Positions 33,004 through 42,640 are shown, numbered from the stretch's first letter. The stretch is DNA of 64,000 nt from Brevundimonas subvibrioides (GCA_002280475.1 NCEB01000021.1:1-64000), one strand, 5' to 3'. Notes: a model not told the origin generated them from the sequence alone. Numbers and translations are program-made.

Positions 33004-33492
33004 GTGACCGATACGAAGCAGCTAGGGATGGAGGCGCAGGACGGTATCAACCGTCTCTATCGGCGCTATGCCGCCTGGCTGGGTCGTCGCTTGCGCGCCC
33101 ACCTCGACGCCGATGCCGCAGCCGATGTCGTTCAGGAGACCTATATCCGCGCCGCGCCCTATGCCTTGGACGACATCCGCCACCCGAAGGCCTTTCTGCT
33201 CAAGATCGCGCTCAATCTGGTCCGTGATGAGAGCCGGAAAGAAGGCCGACGGCGGCGGGATCGGGCGTTTCAGCGACCGGCCGAAGCCGAGGCGGCTCCC
33301 CAGTTCGATCAGGTTCTGCTCGAGCAGGTGATCCGGTCCATGCCGCAACTCTACCGCGACGTCTTCGTCTTGAGCCGCTTTGGCGGTATGACCTATCCGG
33401 AGATCGCCCAGTCGTTCGGGATCAGCGTAAAAACGGTGGAATGGCGAATGTCCAGGGCGCTCGAGTACTGCGCGTCTCGGCTGGACTTGTAG
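33004..33492 (+). CDS. FecI-type ECF sigma factor
   Basis: A GTG start at 33004 is chosen because GGAGA lies six bases upstream; ATG 33028 is an alternative. The 162-residue protein has sigma region 2 (YRRYAAWLGRRLRAHL, DVVQETYIRA) and region 4 (MPQLYRDVFVLSRFGGMTYPEIAQSFGISVKTVEWRMSRAL). FecI-type factors are held by FecR and released by a signal from a TonB receptor. The order sigma, FecR, TonB receptor, isopeptidase is the import and sensing arm of proteobacterial lasso-peptide loci. Targets probably include the receptor and perhaps the biosynthetic operon. Confidence 0.9.
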   Translation: MTDTKQLGMEAQDGINRLYRRYAAWLGRRLRAHLDADAAADVVQETYIRAAPYALDDIRHPKAFLLKIALNLVRDESRKEGRRRRDRAFQRPAEAEAAPQFDQVLLEQVIRSMPQLYRDVFVLSRFGGMTYPEIAQSFGISVKTVEWRMSRALEYCASRLDL

Positions 33493-33501
33493 GCAAGACG
33501 G

Positions 33502-34488
33502 ATGACGATCGAGGCTGAAGCCGAAATCAGGCGCAAGGAGGCTGCGGAATGGTTCAGCAAGTTGAACCAGCGCCAGGTCACGACCGCCGACATCAGGGAC
33601 TTCAGCGACTGGCGCCGGGATCCTGAGAACGCCCGCGCCTTCAGTCGCCTTGAGGCGATGTGGGATGCGGCCGGCACGCTCGCGAAGAGCCCTGGGATGG
33701 CGGCGCTCACGGAGGACGCGACGAAACGGGCCAGCCAGCCCACGCCCAGCCGACGAAGGAGTCCTTCCGGCCGCCTGGTCCCGCTCGGAGCGGCGGGCGC
33801 GATCGCCCTAGCGCTGGCAGTGGGAAGCTGGTCGTGGTGGTCCGCCCAACGCCCGGACGTCTACGACACCGCCATCGGTGAGCAGCGTACGGTCCGGCTC
33901 GAGGACGGCTCACGCATCATTCTCGACACGGCCTCTCACGTCACGGTTCGCTTCACCGACGCCCGTCGCCTGGTCACGCTCGCCTCCGGACGCGCCATGT
34001 TCGAGGTCGAAGGCGACGCCGCGCGGCCTTTCCTCGTGCAGGCGGGTGACACCGAAGTCACCGCCGTCGGGACCCGGTTTGACGTTCGGCGATCGGGCTC
34101 GGGGGCGCGTGTCGTCCTGGTCGAAGGGCGTGTCGATGTCCACAAGCCCTCATCGACCGATGCGCAGTGGACCCTCGCGCCCGGCCAGGAAGTCACGACG
34201 TCCGCGCGGACGCCCCGGGTCGTTGCGGTCAATGTCCCGGCCGAGACCAGTTGGACGGTCGGACGGCTCACCTTCGAGAACACGCCGATCGCCGCGGCCG
34301 TGGCGGAGGTGAACCGCTACAGTTCCAAGCCGATAGAGCTTCGCGATCAACGCATCTCGTCGATCCGCGTCAGCGGCGTGTTCAACGCCGGCGACGTCGA
34401 CGGCTTCGTCGCCGCCCTGCGCGATCTCTATCACCTCGAGGCCGTAACCGCAGCCGACGGTCACGTGATCCTCTCCGCGCCGGCTTGA
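33502..34488 (+). CDS. FecR-family anti-sigma/sigma regulator
   Basis: The 328-residue protein has an N-terminal cytoplasmic DUF4880-like domain (RRKEAAEWFSKLNQ, FSDWRRDPENARAFSRLEAMW), one membrane helix (about residues 93-113, LGAAGAIALALAVGSWSWW) and a periplasmic FecR domain (VRLEDGSRIILDTASHVTVRF, AGDTEVTAVGTRFDVR) with a C-terminal STN-like part (PIAAAVAEVNRYSSKPIELRD). It receives the signal from the receptor STN domain and controls the adjacent sigma factor. It starts nine bases after the sigma gene. Confidence 0.92.
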   Translation: MTIEAEAEIRRKEAAEWFSKLNQRQVTTADIRDFSDWRRDPENARAFSRLEAMWDAAGTLAKSPGMAALTEDATKRASQPTPSRRRSPSGRLVPLGAAGAIALALAVGSWSWWSAQRPDVYDTAIGEQRTVRLEDGSRIILDTASHVTVRFTDARRLVTLASGRAMFEVEGDAARPFLVQAGDTEVTAVGTRFDVRRSGSGARVVLVEGRVDVHKPSSTDAQWTLAPGQEVTTSARTPRVVAVNVPAETSWTVGRLTFENTPIAAAVAEVNRYSSKPIELRDQRISSIRVSGVFNAGDVDGFVAALRDLYHLEAVTAADGHVILSAPA

Positions 34489-34579
34489 AAATAATCTGCG
34501 CGCGGACTTAGGGGATGCCCCGCGACCCAACGTCTCCTCCCCGCCCCGCAAAGCCGCGGGTAGAAAAGAGGGGGAGATC

Positions 34580-37531
34580 ATGGGCCACAGATTCACTTCA
34601 ACCGCGCTCGCCGCGCTCATGCTGGGTGTCGCGACGCCGGTCATCGCGCAATCGACCGCGGCCGTGCGGACGTTCAGCATCGGAGCCGGTCCGCTTGAGC
34701 GCAGCCTGCCGGTGTTCGCCCAGCAGAGCGGCCTTCAGATCCTCTATCCGAGCGCACTCGTCACCGGCCGCCAGGCTCGAGCCCTCACCGGCGACTACAC
34801 CCCGGAGGCCGCGCTCGCGGAGCTCCTGCGCGGGACCGGCCTGACCTATCGCCAGAGCCGTCCGACGGTCTTCGTGCTCGTTGATCCCTCGGCCCGCGCC
34901 GAAGTCGAACCGGAAGCGACGCAACTTGAGGAAGTCGTCGTCACGGGCACCTATCTGCGGGGGGCGGAGAGCCCGTCGCCGGTCACGGTGATCACCCAGG
35001 ACGACGTGGCGCGGCAGGGTCGCGCGACGGTCGCCGAGACGCTCGCCGCCTTGCCGCAGAACTTCACCGGAGCTGCCTATGAGGGCTCGGCGGGCACGGG
35101 GGCCGACCGCACAAGCCGCAACTCCGCCTATGCGACCGGGGTCAACCTGCGGGGTCTTGGGGCGGACGCGACCCTCGTTCTGGTCAACGGCCGGCGGATC
35201 GCCGGCACCGGCAGCGCCGGCGACTTCTCGGACATCTCCAATCTTCCCAGCAGCGCAATCGCCCGCGCGGACGTGTTGCTCGACGGCGCATCGGCCCTCT
35301 ACGGCGCGGACGCGGTCGGCGGCGTGGTCAACATCATCCTGAAATCCCGCTTTGACGGCGCCGAAAGCCTGGTGCGCGTCGGGGGCACGAGTGAAGGCGG
35401 GGCCGAGGAGACCCTCCTGTCCCACAGCGGCGGCTTCAACTGGTCCAGCGGCGGCCTCATCGCAGCCTATGAGTTCCATGACCGGGGCGAGTTGCGCGCC
35501 GCCGACCGTCGCGCGACCGCGAGCGCGGACTTGCGACCGCTGGGCGGCTCGGACTGGCGCTTCTTCTACGCCGCGCCGGGAAACCTCATGGCGTTCGATC
35601 CGGTCAGCGGATCCTACGAACCGACCTACGCCATCCCCCGCAGTCAGAACGGGGTGGGCCTCGCGCCGGGAGACTTTCGACCCGGCGAGGTCAACCTGAC
35701 CAACCAGATGGAAGGCCAGTGGAGCCTGCCCCACCAGCGCCGACACAGTGTGTTCGTCGCGGGCCGGCAGGACCTTCCGGGCGGCTTCAGTCTGGACGGC
35801 GACCTTCGCTACACCGATCGAACCTACAACCAGGACTCGGTGGCCGACATCGGCATCCTGTTCGTGACGCCGGACAATCCATTCTTCGTGCCGGTGGCGG
35901 GCGAGCCGTATCAGGAAATCGCCTATTCCTTCGTCAACGACCTGGGACCGAGTCGTGACGAAGGCTTCTCCCGCAGCATCGGCGGCGCGTTCGGGATCGA
36001 GGGCGAACTCGCCGGCTGGAACCTCGCGGCCTATCTGAGCGGCGGCCGCGAGACCACCGGCCTCACGGCCTCGAACCGGGTGCAGACGACCCATCTCGAC
36101 GAGGCCCTTGGCGCGACGCCCGATGATCCGTTGACCGCATTCAACCCGGCGGTCGACGGCTATTTCAACCCTTATGGCGACCCCGCCGCCCATGGCGCGG
36201 CTCTGTTGGCCTTCATCGGGTCCGGCTACCTTCGGTCCGAGAACATCAGCACGGTCGGCTCCTTCAACCTCAAGGCTGACAGCGTGCTCCTCGCTCTGCC
36301 GGGCGGCGACCTGCGCATGGCCGTGGGTATCGACTATCGCCAGGAGCGCTTCGAAACGTCCGGGGAGAACTTCATCTCCGGCGCAGCGCCGCGCATCGCG
36401 GCTTCGACGGCGTTCGAGCGTGATGTCTCGGCCGCCTTCGTTGAACTGCGCGCGCCGCTGGTGGGCCCCGGCAACGCCCGGCCCGGCCTCGAACGGCTGG
36501 AGCTGTCGCTCGCCGGTCGTATCGAGGACCATGAGGGGATCGGCCAGACCAGCAATCCCAAGGTCGGCGTCCTCTATAATCCAACGCCCGACCTGCTGCT
36601 GCGCGCCAGCTACGGGACCTCGTTCCGCGCCCCGTCGCTGAGGGAGTTGAACAGCGCCTACCGGCTCGGCCCGGTGTTTCTCGATCGCGCCGGCGCCAAT
36701 GTGATCAGCATCGTCCAGTACGGGGGCAACCCCGACCTGATCCCGGAGACGGCGGAGTCCTGGACCGCAGGTTTCGTCTGGACGCCTGCCGCCGCCGAAG
36801 GGTTGCGGATAGAGGCCGGCTGGTTTCGGACGACGTTCGAGGACCGGATCGCGACCCCCGTCGCGGAGAATCTGATCAACGCCCTGAACGACCCGACACT
36901 GGCGCCCTTCATCCGGTACGTGAGCCCCGGCTCCAATGCGGACGACCTAGCCTATGTCCAGTCCCTGCTCAGCCATCCGGGGAACTACAATCCGAACGTC
37001 TTCCCGGCGACCGCCTACGGCGCCGTGATCGACAACCGGTACGTCAACGCCTCGGCTGTCGAGGTCGAGGGGCTCGATCTTTCCACACGCTATCGCTTCA
37101 CCCTGGGGTCGGACGACATCTCGCTCGATGCGACCGTGACGCATCTCCTCACCAACGACCGGGCGGTCACCGCCACCTCCCCCACCGAGGACTTGCTGGG
37201 CGCACCGAACTTCCCGGCGCGCTGGCGAGGCCGCTTCAGCGGCCAGTGGATTCGCGGCCCGCTCACGCTCGGTGGCGCGCTCAATCACGTCAGCGGAGGA
37301 CGGGATCCGGTCAACGGTCACGGGATCGACGACTGGATCACTCTGGACGGCCAGGTCCGCTACGACATCGACAGCGGATGGGCCGAAAATCTTTCGCTCA
37401 CCCTCAACGTGCTGAACCTGACCAATGAGGAGCCGCCCTTCTACGATGCTCCGGCGGGGATCGGGTACGACGCCGCCAACACCAATGTGCTCGGCCGGCA
37501 GGTCTCGCTTCAGCTCGTCAAGCGCTGGTGA
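34580..37531 (+). CDS. TonB-dependent receptor with STN signalling domain
   Basis: The 983-residue protein has a signal peptide (residues 1-25), an STN domain (about 30-105, FSIGAGPLERSLPVFAQQSGLQILYPSALV), a plug (LEEVVVTGTYLRGAESPSPVTVITQDDVARQGR) and a long 22-strand-type barrel ending in VSLQLVKRW. The STN domain makes it a signal transducer to FecR as well as an importer. In lasso loci with isopeptidases, receptors of this sort are thought to take up the organism's own lasso peptide. Location between fecR and the isopeptidase gene supports that ligand; a siderophore is the alternative. Confidence 0.9.
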   Translation: MGHRFTSTALAALMLGVATPVIAQSTAAVRTFSIGAGPLERSLPVFAQQSGLQILYPSALVTGRQARALTGDYTPEAALAELLRGTGLTYRQSRPTVFVLVDPSARAEVEPEATQLEEVVVTGTYLRGAESPSPVTVITQDDVARQGRATVAETLAALPQNFTGAAYEGSAGTGADRTSRNSAYATGVNLRGLGADATLVLVNGRRIAGTGSAGDFSDISNLPSSAIARADVLLDGASALYGADAVGGVVNIILKSRFDGAESLVRVGGTSEGGAEETLLSHSGGFNWSSGGLIAAYEFHDRGELRAADRRATASADLRPLGGSDWRFFYAAPGNLMAFDPVSGSYEPTYAIPRSQNGVGLAPGDFRPGEVNLTNQMEGQWSLPHQRRHSVFVAGRQDLPGGFSLDGDLRYTDRTYNQDSVADIGILFVTPDNPFFVPVAGEPYQEIAYSFVNDLGPSRDEGFSRSIGGAFGIEGELAGWNLAAYLSGGRETTGLTASNRVQTTHLDEALGATPDDPLTAFNPAVDGYFNPYGDPAAHGAALLAFIGSGYLRSENISTVGSFNLKADSVLLALPGGDLRMAVGIDYRQERFETSGENFISGAAPRIAASTAFERDVSAAFVELRAPLVGPGNARPGLERLELSLAGRIEDHEGIGQTSNPKVGVLYNPTPDLLLRASYGTSFRAPSLRELNSAYRLGPVFLDRAGANVISIVQYGGNPDLIPETAESWTAGFVWTPAAAEGLRIEAGWFRTTFEDRIATPVAENLINALNDPTLAPFIRYVSPGSNADDLAYVQSLLSHPGNYNPNVFPATAYGAVIDNRYVNASAVEVEGLDLSTRYRFTLGSDDISLDATVTHLLTNDRAVTATSPTEDLLGAPNFPARWRGRFSGQWIRGPLTLGGALNHVSGGRDPVNGHGIDDWITLDGQVRYDIDSGWAENLSLTLNVLNLTNEEPPFYDAPAGIGYDAANTNVLGRQVSLQLVKRW

Positions 37532-37537
37532 TCGCCC

Positions 37538-39919
37538 ATGCGCATGGTCGTTGTGGCCCTCGCGGGCCTGCTTGCCGCGGCGTGCCCCTCGTCGGCCCGG
37601 TCGGACCCGCTCACGGTGGACGTCATTCTGGCCCTCAAGAGCTTCGGCCGGGTGGCGATCGACCCGTCCGGGGAGGTGGCGGTCTTCGAGGAACGGCGCG
37701 CCCGAAGCGACCTCCCTCGTCATGATCTGGAGGCCGAGGGCGCCATCCGGTACGCCCGGCTCTACCGCATCGACCTCGACGTCTCCGACCGCCCGCGTCC
37801 GCTCCTGGCGATGGAGGAGGACGCCGGCTATTCCATCGGCGCCTTTTCGCCGAGCGGCCGGCGCCTGGCCGTGTTTCGGCTCAGGAACGACGAATGGCGG
37901 TTGGGGCTCGTCGAGATCGCGACCGGGCGCGTGGTCTGGACCGAGGTGGCGCCGGACCTCGGCCTTTGGGGCCGGTCCCTCGAGTGGCTGACGGACGACG
38001 CCCTGGTCGTTTTGGGCATGCCTGACGGGGCGCTGCCCCCGCGACTGGCCGGCCCCCGCGCCGAGCAGGCGCGCCTGCTGGCGCTGAGGGCGGCCGCGAC
38101 GGCGGGGTCCGCGGCCGCGATCACGGTGGGTGAGGACGGCGCGCCGGAGGCCTTGTCGCCGCGACGTCTGTCGCGGATCGACGCCATCACCGGCGCGGCG
38201 GCCGCGATCGCCGACGGCCCGTTCCTCGACCTCGAAACCTCTCCGGACGGGCGATATGCCGCGCTTCTCCTGGACGGTCCGCTCCTGCCGCCTCCCTCCG
38301 CCGACACGGCGACCGAGGTGCGTCGCGCCCGGGGGCTGCAGATCGTCGACCTGATCTCCGGCTCCGCCGTACGGCCATCCGACGCCCGCAACATCTCGAC
38401 CAGCCTTCTGGTTTGGTCGCCGGCGTCCGACGCCCTTCTGGTGGCGGCAATCGACGAAGAGCCGGCCCGGCTCCTGACCATCGCCCCAGACGGCGCGACG
38501 CGGGACGTGACGCCTGCCGGGGCACGACCGACAACGCCGATCGATTTCCAAGGCATGGCGACAGCCGAGGGCGGCTGGTTGGGCGGAACTCCGATCTTCA
38601 AGGGCCGATCCGGATCCAGGGAGGGCTGGTTCTTCGCCGACGCCGACGCCTCGCCTCTGACAGGCCTGTCCCCGGACGCCCGGCTCCTCGCCGAAGGAGG
38701 GTCTGCGGTTCTGTTCAACAGCGGCGGTCACGTCGTGCGATTTGACGCCGACCACGGGCACGCAGATCTCGGCCCCGCCGCATCGGCCGCAAACCCCCGC
38801 GGTCCGTTCGGATTGCGGGCGCAGAGCGGTTCTCTGAAAGCCGCCTTCGCCGTGGTCGCGCGTGGCGACGGACGCCTGTGCCAGGTCTGGGTCGACCCTG
38901 ATGCCGGCTCCCGATGCGTCGCGGCGACGCCCGGAGCCGCGATCAGTTGGAGCGGGGGGATCAGCCTCGATCGGGGCGCCCTGGAAGATGATCCAAACGC
39001 TCTGCGCCTGCAACGCGGCCAACGCCGAGAGGTGGTCTGGCGGCTGAACTCCGAACTCGACCGGATCTCGGTCGCGGCCCCTCGGCGGATCGCCGGCGTC
39101 GGCGGCGCCGGCGGCTGGCTCTATCTGCCGTCGAACCCGACGGCGACACCGCCCGTGATCGTGGTGCCCTATCAGGGCGAGTCGTACCCCGCTCCGCCGT
39201 GGTGGATGCGGCGGGAGTCCACCAGCCTGTCCATGGCGCCCCAGCTGATGGCGGCGGCCGGCTACGCCATCCTCGTCCCGGACCTTCCGGCGACTCCGGA
39301 ACCGGCGGACGGCCTCGCCCATCGCATCCTGGCGGTCGTCGACGCCGCGGCGGCGGAGGGCCTGGTTGATGCGGAGCGGATCGGCTTGTGGGGCTGGAGC
39401 TTCGGCGCCTGGTCCGCGGTGATGAGCGCGGCGCAGTCTCCTCGCTTCGACGCCGTGGTGGCGTTGAACGGGCCAATGAATTTCTCGACCGTCATCGGAG
39501 ACGTGGGATCGACGCTGCGCCTCGACGGCGGGCATGCGCTCGCCGCGGCGGCGAGTGCGCGTTGGCTGGAATCCGGCCAGGCCGAGATGCGGGACGCCTA
39601 TTGGCGAGCGCCCGACCGGTATCGCCGCAATAGCCCGTTCGAGCAGGCGGACCGCATCGTCGCGCCGACGCTTCTCGTGGTGGGCGAGTACGATCTGATG
39701 CTCGGTCAGTCGGAGCAACTCTACGGCGCCCTGCACCGTCTGAACCGGCCCGTCGCCCTGACCCTCCTCATCGGCGAGGAACACGGCCTCAGGAGTCCGG
39801 GGAATATTCGGCTCTACTACGACCAGATCCGGAGCTGGTTCGACCGATACCTCATGGGGTCCGGCGGTCCAGCCGTTCCCGCCAGCGACGCACCCACGCC
39901 TCCGTCAGGGCCAGACTGA
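37538..39919 (+). CDS. Lasso peptide isopeptidase (AtxE-like, prolyl-oligopeptidase family)
   Basis: The 793-residue protein has a signal peptide (residues 1-22), a beta-propeller-like N-terminal half and an alpha/beta-hydrolase half. The catalytic set is visible: GLWGWSFGAWS with Ser621, GEYDLMLGQSEQ with Asp719 and GEEHGLRSPGN with His749. Isopeptidases of this family cut the macrolactam of lasso peptides and linearise them. Position directly after the TonB receptor and convergent with the lasso cyclase gene makes this identity likely over a general dipeptidyl peptidase. The last 68 bases overlap the end of the cyclase gene on the other strand. Confidence 0.85.
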   Translation: MRMVVVALAGLLAAACPSSARSDPLTVDVILALKSFGRVAIDPSGEVAVFEERRARSDLPRHDLEAEGAIRYARLYRIDLDVSDRPRPLLAMEEDAGYSIGAFSPSGRRLAVFRLRNDEWRLGLVEIATGRVVWTEVAPDLGLWGRSLEWLTDDALVVLGMPDGALPPRLAGPRAEQARLLALRAAATAGSAAAITVGEDGAPEALSPRRLSRIDAITGAAAAIADGPFLDLETSPDGRYAALLLDGPLLPPPSADTATEVRRARGLQIVDLISGSAVRPSDARNISTSLLVWSPASDALLVAAIDEEPARLLTIAPDGATRDVTPAGARPTTPIDFQGMATAEGGWLGGTPIFKGRSGSREGWFFADADASPLTGLSPDARLLAEGGSAVLFNSGGHVVRFDADHGHADLGPAASAANPRGPFGLRAQSGSLKAAFAVVARGDGRLCQVWVDPDAGSRCVAATPGAAISWSGGISLDRGALEDDPNALRLQRGQRREVVWRLNSELDRISVAAPRRIAGVGGAGGWLYLPSNPTATPPVIVVPYQGESYPAPPWWMRRESTSLSMAPQLMAAAGYAILVPDLPATPEPADGLAHRILAVVDAAAAEGLVDAERIGLWGWSFGAWSAVMSAAQSPRFDAVVALNGPMNFSTVIGDVGSTLRLDGGHALAAAASARWLESGQAEMRDAYWRAPDRYRRNSPFEQADRIVAPTLLVVGEYDLMLGQSEQLYGALHRLNRPVALTLLIGEEHGLRSPGNIRLYYDQIRSWFDRYLMGSGGPAVPASDAPTPPSGPD

Positions 39920-41567
39920 GCAGTTGCGAATGCCCGCCGCGCCACAGCAGGGCGTCCCGGGTGAGGCGGTCCTCCAGGCCCGGATCGATCAACCCCGCCT
40001 CCGCCAGGGCGCCGCCGAGCAGATAGTCGCGCAGGAAAGCCAGGTGCGCGGCGACCGCGCCGCCATAGTAGGCGCCCAGTTCGCCTTTCGAGCGGCGGTC
40101 AAGGATCGATGATGGAAGGACGTCCGCGAAGGCGGCGCGCGCCGCAGCCCGGTCGCGCCCGCCCCAAGTCAGATCGACCGTCGAAATGGCCAACCCCGCC
40201 TCCATCACAGGCTGGCTCAGCAACGGATTGACGCAGGGACCAAGCCGACTGCGGAGCGCCGGCCCCTGAAAGGTCTGGCAGAACGCCAAGGCCGACATCT
40301 GGATCGCCTTGGCTGGCGGGACGTTGGCCAGATCGTCCAGCCAGGGATGGTCCCAAACGGCGCGATGGCGGACTTCGTCGCGCCAGTCCCGGGCGAGGGC
40401 CGTCGGCCACACGGAGCGCCGCAGCCATCGCGCGAGCCGATGCAGGATCGCTGCGCGCGCCCGGCCTCGACGCTCCCAAATCTCATCCACGGCGATCAGG
40501 AGGCTCGGCATCTGGAAGAAGACGGCGTCGCCTCCCTGCCCTGTCAGCGAGCCCCAGGCGCCCATCGCCTCGATCCGGTCGGCGATGTCGTCGTTGTAGT
40601 CGGGATCGATGTCGTTGGCCGCCGGCCTGAAGGTTTCGGCGCAGGCCGCCAGACGGGCGGCGTCGAGCCTGAGGCCGTCGCGGCGGACTTCCGTCAGCGT
40701 GAAGACGTGCCGCCCCGCGACCGCCCGGGCGTAGGCCCGTTCGTCGCCCTCCGGCTGATCGACGTAGTGGTTGACCCAGGCGGCCACGCTCCGGCGCTGA
40801 TCGGCGGTCAGGACGCCCGCCACGATGGCGGAGTCCAGTCCGCCGCTGACTTCGGCGATCCAGCGCCTGTCGCCCGCCAGCGCCCTCACCGACCCTTCCA
40901 CCGCCCCCCTAAGGTCCGGAGGCGGCCGCGAGGCGCGGTCTCGATAGAGGTCCGCAGGCCGCCAGATCTGATGCGCCCGGTTGACGCCCTCCCCGATGAC
41001 CCGCAGCTCGCCGCCGGCGACGGCCTCCAATCCAGTCAGGGCCAGCCGATGACGATGCTCGCCGGGGCGGTCCACCAAGGCAGCGACCGCGCCCCAATCC
41101 AACGCGATCCCGTCGGGCAGCCAAGGGTCGATGACGGCCGCAGCGCTCGTCGAGATCAGGGTCACGCCGGCCTTGCGCCAGACGACACAGTCCAGGGCGC
41201 CGGACGGGTCGCGGAGCACCGCGACGTCGCCTTCGACCCGCCGGACCAACAGGTATCGCCCCCAATAGCCCGCGCAAATGGCGCGTGCATGCGCCGCATT
41301 GAGACGCCGGCATCCCAGGGCGCCCCGGGCTCGCGGCGACAGCGCATGGCCGTCGCCGTCGTAGACCTCGCCAATCAGCACGCCGTGCCCGTCCAGCCCC
41401 CGCACGGCCTCCAGCCGTCCACCGGTAGGAGCGAACACCTGGATGAAGGGGTCGTGCGACTTGCGCGACCAGCCGGCCCGGCTCAGGCGCTGTCGAACGG
41501 GCGCCACCAAGGCGTCGAGCGCGGCCGGCGTGTCACCCACGAGAATGATTGCGCAGTCCGCCGCCAC
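39852..41567 (-). CDS. Lasso peptide cyclase (protein C, asparagine-synthetase-like)
   Basis: The 571-residue protein has a degenerate glutamine-amidotransferase-like N-terminal domain without an N-terminal catalytic Cys and an asparagine-synthetase domain with the ATP motif IAEVSGGLDSAIVAG (SGGLDS at 241-246) and LTGQGGDAVFFQ. Protein C activates the side chain of Glu or Asp at ring position 7-9 with ATP and closes the macrolactam onto the new N-terminus. It starts one base after the B gene ends, so B and C are translationally coupled. The convergent overlap with the isopeptidase gene is unusual. Confidence 0.92.
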   Translation of the reverse strand: MAADCAIILVGDTPAALDALVAPVRQRLSRAGWSRKSHDPFIQVFAPTGGRLEAVRGLDGHGVLIGEVYDGDGHALSPRARGALGCRRLNAAHARAICAGYWGRYLLVRRVEGDVAVLRDPSGALDCVVWRKAGVTLISTSAAAVIDPWLPDGIALDWGAVAALVDRPGEHRHRLALTGLEAVAGGELRVIGEGVNRAHQIWRPADLYRDRASRPPPDLRGAVEGSVRALAGDRRWIAEVSGGLDSAIVAGVLTADQRRSVAAWVNHYVDQPEGDERAYARAVAGRHVFTLTEVRRDGLRLDAARLAACAETFRPAANDIDPDYNDDIADRIEAMGAWGSLTGQGGDAVFFQMPSLLIAVDEIWERRGRARAAILHRLARWLRRSVWPTALARDWRDEVRHRAVWDHPWLDDLANVPPAKAIQMSALAFCQTFQGPALRSRLGPCVNPLLSQPVMEAGLAISTVDLTWGGRDRAAARAAFADVLPSSILDRRSKGELGAYYGGAVAAHLAFLRDYLLGGALAEAGLIDPGLEDRLTRDALLWRGGHSQLLSLALTEAWVRRWRERLDRRTP

Positions 41568-41568
41568 C

Positions 41569-42234
41569 TCAGATCACCAGGATCGGCCGATAGACGGTTA
41601 GGGTTTCCGGCGCCTCGCTGACGCACTGGTCGCCACTCTGCAGCCAGCAATGGGCGAGAAAGGGGAAGGTGCGGACCCCGAACACCCAGTCCGCGTCCAG
41701 ATCCGCCGCATTGACGAAGCGCAGCAGCAGCTCTGCTTGGAGAAGACAGGCGCCGGTCCAGGGGGCCAGCGGGAGCAACTGGCGGAACACCTCGACCCGC
41801 GCCGCGAGCGCCTCGGGATCCGAACGGCGGCCGCCACGCCGGGCGTATCGGCGGCTGAGCTCCAGAAGCGTCGGCCGGCGCCGCACCGCGTCGATCCAAA
41901 TGAAGGCGAACGTGGCCACGTCCCGCAGCGTCGGCCGGATCGGCGGCTGAGCGGGCAGGCGGGCAGACGGCAGGGCCGGCGGCGGGATTCGATCGTCCGG
42001 CGCCGACGTGGGGTGCAGCAGCTCTTCGGCCGCAAGGCGAAGAAGCTCCTCCATCGACCCCCGAACTTGCCGACCGTCGATCCGGAGATCGCCGCACTCC
42101 GGCAAGCAAAGATAGTCGTCTTCAGCGAGATCGAGCAGGACCAGATCGGCGCCGACGCGGACCGCGTGTATCCCCTCCCCGAGCCACCCGCAGTCAGCAT
42201 CGGGCGCCCCATCGGCGAGAAGCGCGTCAGTCAT
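41569..42234 (-). CDS. Lasso peptide B protein (RRE plus leader peptidase domain)
   Basis: The start at 42234 (ribosome site ggggtg) is preferred, giving 221 residues; an upstream ATG at 42366 would add a 44-residue disordered extension. Residues 20-75 (GIHAVRVGADLVLLDLAEDDYLCLP) resemble the PqqD-like leader-binding RRE, and residues 105-221 are the transglutaminase-like McjB peptidase with probable Cys163 (WTGACLLQAELLLRF), His195 (FLAHCWLQSG) and Asp202. The usual HAWVE motif is replaced by HCWLQ. The enzyme removes the leader after the conserved Thr-x of the precursor, releasing the Ala1 amine for cyclisation. Confidence 0.9.
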   Translation of the reverse strand: MTDALLADGAPDADCGWLGEGIHAVRVGADLVLLDLAEDDYLCLPECGDLRIDGRQVRGSMEELLRLAAEELLHPTSAPDDRIPPPALPSARLPAQPPIRPTLRDVATFAFIWIDAVRRRPTLLELSRRYARRGGRRSDPEALAARVEVFRQLLPLAPWTGACLLQAELLLRFVNAADLDADWVFGVRTFPFLAHCWLQSGDQCVSEAPETLTVYRPILVI

Positions 42235-42416
42235 CCTCACCCCGCGGGCCGGTTGAGATCGAGGGTCGGTTTGAGGTCCAGATGTCGGCCTCGCCCGCCT
42301 CGCGTGCAGTTCCGCGCCATCCCGAGGCGCAGAAGCCGATGGATCGTGGACTTTGACATCAGTCATCTCCCTGTTTGCGGCGAAAGGCGGCCGAGCCGCC
42401 CTCCAAGACGCCCGGC

Positions 42417-42441
42417 GGGGCCGTCCGAAGCGGGCGGCCCC
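42417..42441 (-). terminator. GC hairpin directly after lasso precursor 2
   Basis: GGGGCCG (42417-42423) pairs with CGGCCCC (42435-42441), with an inner three-pair stem CCG/CGG. It begins seven bases after the precursor stop on the minus strand. A stem here can stop part of the transcription or protect the precursor mRNA 3' end, so more precursor than processing enzyme is made. Confidence 0.5.
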
Positions 42442-42447
42442 TTGGAG

Positions 42448-42573
42448 TCATTCCGGCGGCATCGTCCAGTGGCGGGCCGGGTTCAGTTCGGTGAACGGGC
42501 CCATCAGGATCGCCCGGGTCAGCCGACGGGCGGCCCCCAGACGCAGGACGCGCGTCTTGGTTTGGATCTTCAT
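42448..42573 (-). CDS. Lasso peptide precursor 2
   Basis: A 41-residue gene too short for ordinary gene calling, with ribosome site ggagag nine bases before ATG 42573. The leader is MKIQTKTRVLRLGAARRLTR, with Thr at the second-last position as required by B-type peptidases. The predicted core has ring segment AILMGPFTE (Ala1 joined to Glu9) and tail LNPARHWTMPPE. An Ala1/Glu9 nine-residue ring is known from caulonodin-type lasso peptides. His15 and Trp16 of the core (HW) could serve as plug residues. It shares 41-residue length, leader motifs and ELNP with precursor 1 and is clearly its tandem paralogue. Confidence 0.85.
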   Translation of the reverse strand: MKIQTKTRVLRLGAARRLTRAILMGPFTELNPARHWTMPPE

Positions 42574-42640
42574 GGATCCTCTCCTGTGTCAGGACTGGCC
42601 TCTGGTTGCGGCGTCCGGGGCGAGGCCGGGCCCGGACGTC

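Noticed and set aside
32730-33227. Plus-strand open frame upstream of and into the sigma factor gene.
   Set aside because: No protein features; overlaps the well-supported sigma factor in another frame.
37538-39919. Simple dipeptidyl peptidase or acylaminoacyl peptidase.
   Set aside because: The hydrolase fold alone would allow it, but adjacency to a lasso B/C operon and the TonB/FecI/FecR set matches lasso isopeptidases.
42235-42447. Possible third lasso precursor between precursor 2 and the B gene.
   Set aside because: No frame with a ribosome site, a Thr-x leader end and a Glu or Asp at core position 7-9 was found; the extension of the B frame to 42366 explains the open sequence.
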